Program-made: the position numbers and the translations under genes
Assembly: GCA_031119395.1 (NCBI GenBank)
Contig: JAVHYA010000007.1
Location: 1 to 64,000 of the forward strand
Length of the DNA: 64,000 nucleotides
From: Pseudomonadota bacterium
Lineage (GTDB): Bacteria; Pseudomonadota; Gammaproteobacteria; Burkholderiales; Burkholderiaceae_C
Direction: 5' to 3'
Shown here: piece by piece, positions 63,137 through 64,000 of the stretch
Position numbering within the stretch: the stretch's first letter is position 1
Layout of the letters: the number at the start of each line of letters is the position of its first letter
The notes under the pieces: model-generated
What the model was told of the DNA's origin: nothing
Database searches by the model: none
The model's input: the letters and a program-made list of their open reading frames with translations, nothing else

Positions 63137-64000
63137 ATGACGCTGGTTCAGCTGCGGCACTTCCTCTCCATCGCCGAGACGGGCTCCTTCACCCGCTCGG
63201 CACGCGCCTGCTTCCTCACCCAATCCGCGCTCAGCCGCAGCCTGCGCGCGCTGGAGGACGAACTGGGTCAGCCCCTCCTCGACCGCATCGGGCGGCGCAG
63301 CGAACCGACGCCCTTCGGCCGCAGCCTGCTCGAGCGCGCACGCCAGCTCGTGCACGATGCCGACGCGCTCGCCGCGGCGGGCCGGCGCGCGACCGGCGCG
63401 GCACCGGAGCGCCTGCGCGTGGGCATGGGCTCGGGGCCCGGCGCCCTGCTCACGCCGGCCCTGCTGCAACGGGCGGCGCGGCCCGGGGCCGGCCTGCGCA
63501 TCGACATCCAGCATGGCGACGTGCCCCGGCTGGTCGAGGCGTTGCGGCGACGCGAACTCGATGCGCTGGTGGTCGAGGTGCGCTCCTTCCCGCCGCTGCC
63601 CGGCCTGCGCATCGAGCCGCTGGTGGCGCTGCGCGGCGCCTTCATGTGCCGCCGCGGCCATCCGCTGGCGCGGCGGCGCCGCCCGCTGCGCTTCGACGAC
63701 CTGCTCGCCTACCCGATCGCGTCGACGCCGCTGGGCGACCATGTCGTGCGCGCACTGGTCGATACCTACGGCCCCGCCGCACACCCCGACCTGTGCCTGA
63801 GCCTGCGCTGCACCGAGCTGGCACCGCTGGTCGAGGCCACGCGCCACAGCGACGCGGTGCTCATCGCCATACGCGCGGCGGCGCCCGACCTGGTTGAATT
63901 GCGCGTCGGGCCGAGCGGCACGGGCGGCGCCCATTTCGGGCTGGTCACGCTGGCCCGGCGCACCGAGCCCGCAGCCGTGGCGCAACTGCGCGAGGCGATC
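63137..64000 (+). CDS. LysR family regulator, 3' end missing
   Basis: The gene is cut by the window end after 288 codons, close to normal LysR length. The DNA-binding domain reads LVQLRHFLSIAETGSFTRSARACFLTQSALSRSLRALEDELGQ. The effector domain begins near residue 90 (ERLRVGMGSGPGALL). It is divergent from the M20 amidohydrolase gene, so it probably controls it, using the palindromes in the 146-base spacer. Confidence 0.9.
   Translation, partial: MTLVQLRHFLSIAETGSFTRSARACFLTQSALSRSLRALEDELGQPLLDRIGRRSEPTPFGRSLLERARQLVHDADALAAAGRRATGAAPERLRVGMGSGPGALLTPALLQRAARPGAGLRIDIQHGDVPRLVEALRRRELDALVVEVRSFPPLPGLRIEPLVALRGAFMCRRGHPLARRRRPLRFDDLLAYPIASTPLGDHVVRALVDTYGPAAHPDLCLSLRCTELAPLVEATRHSDAVLIAIRAAAPDLVELRVGPSGTGGAHFGLVTLARRTEPAAVAQLREAI

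Overview
The window looks like chromosomal DNA from a Comamonadaceae bacterium, most likely Variovorax or a close relative. The evidence is a very high G+C content, four Bug-type solute receptors without a linked TctAB transporter, a 446-aa long-form ArgG, a LexA-controlled imuA-imuB-dnaE2 cassette, and a dispersed CTATC/GATAG hairpin repeat that I recall from this family. No rRNA, tRNA, CRISPR array, prophage or insertion sequence was seen. About 56 genes are supported, including two partial ones at the edges.

Layout. 1-1.7 kb: tail of an RcnB-like gene, a hypothetical gene and a predicted nuclease. 1.7-7.4 kb: SOS mutagenesis cassette imuA-imuB-dnaE2 read leftward from a LexA box at 7390-7405, with the nuclease gene as its probable fourth member. 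7.6-13 kb: RND efflux pair without an outer-membrane partner, overlapping an aldo/keto reductase. 13-24.3 kb: organic-acid catabolic region (Bug receptor, porin, IlvD-type dehydratase, both AcnX subunits, IclR regulator, FAD oxidoreductase, two tandem Bug receptors, alpha/beta hydrolase). 24.4-28 kb: a ParS/MbcA-like coiled-coil protein next to a sirtuin, a DODA-type dioxygenase divergent from a LysR regulator, and RidA. 28-38.7 kb: ABC exporter, argG, a DUF2868/DUF3482-type GTPase pair, a 24-aa membrane peptide, an amidotransferase, pssA, a phosphatase, cbpA-cbpM. 38.7-44.5 kb: small hypothetical gene, Bug receptor, FecR-domain protein, and a metNIQ-like transporter with a second receptor divergent from it. 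44.6-53.8 kb: a secreted M20 peptidase, a two-component system, and a convergent five-gene operon (thermostable-hemolysin family protein, AMP ligase, haem-oxygenase-like diiron oxidase, SDR, TPR lipoprotein-like/periplasmic protein). 53.9-60.7 kb: valine degradation genes (mmsB, 3-hydroxyisobutyryl-CoA hydrolase, acyl-CoA dehydrogenase, mmsA) with a divergent LysR gene. 60.8-64 kb: hypothetical gene, M20 amidohydrolase and a truncated LysR gene.

The best candidate for an undescribed system is the 48.9-53.4 kb operon. It combines an acyl-activating enzyme, a GNAT-like protein, a diiron oxidase and a reductase. A CTTAAT-N5-GTTAAT direct repeat, of the kind bound by PmrA/QseB-type regulators, lies just upstream, and an OmpR-type regulator and kinase are encoded next door. 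Second is the AcnX/IlvD/FAD-oxidoreductase/Bug region, which reads as an uncharacterised pathway for a hydroxylated carboxylic or imino acid. Third is the repeat landscape: eight hairpin repeats, two of them inside imuB and dnaE2 and translated, plus long palindromic repeats at every junction of the valine genes.
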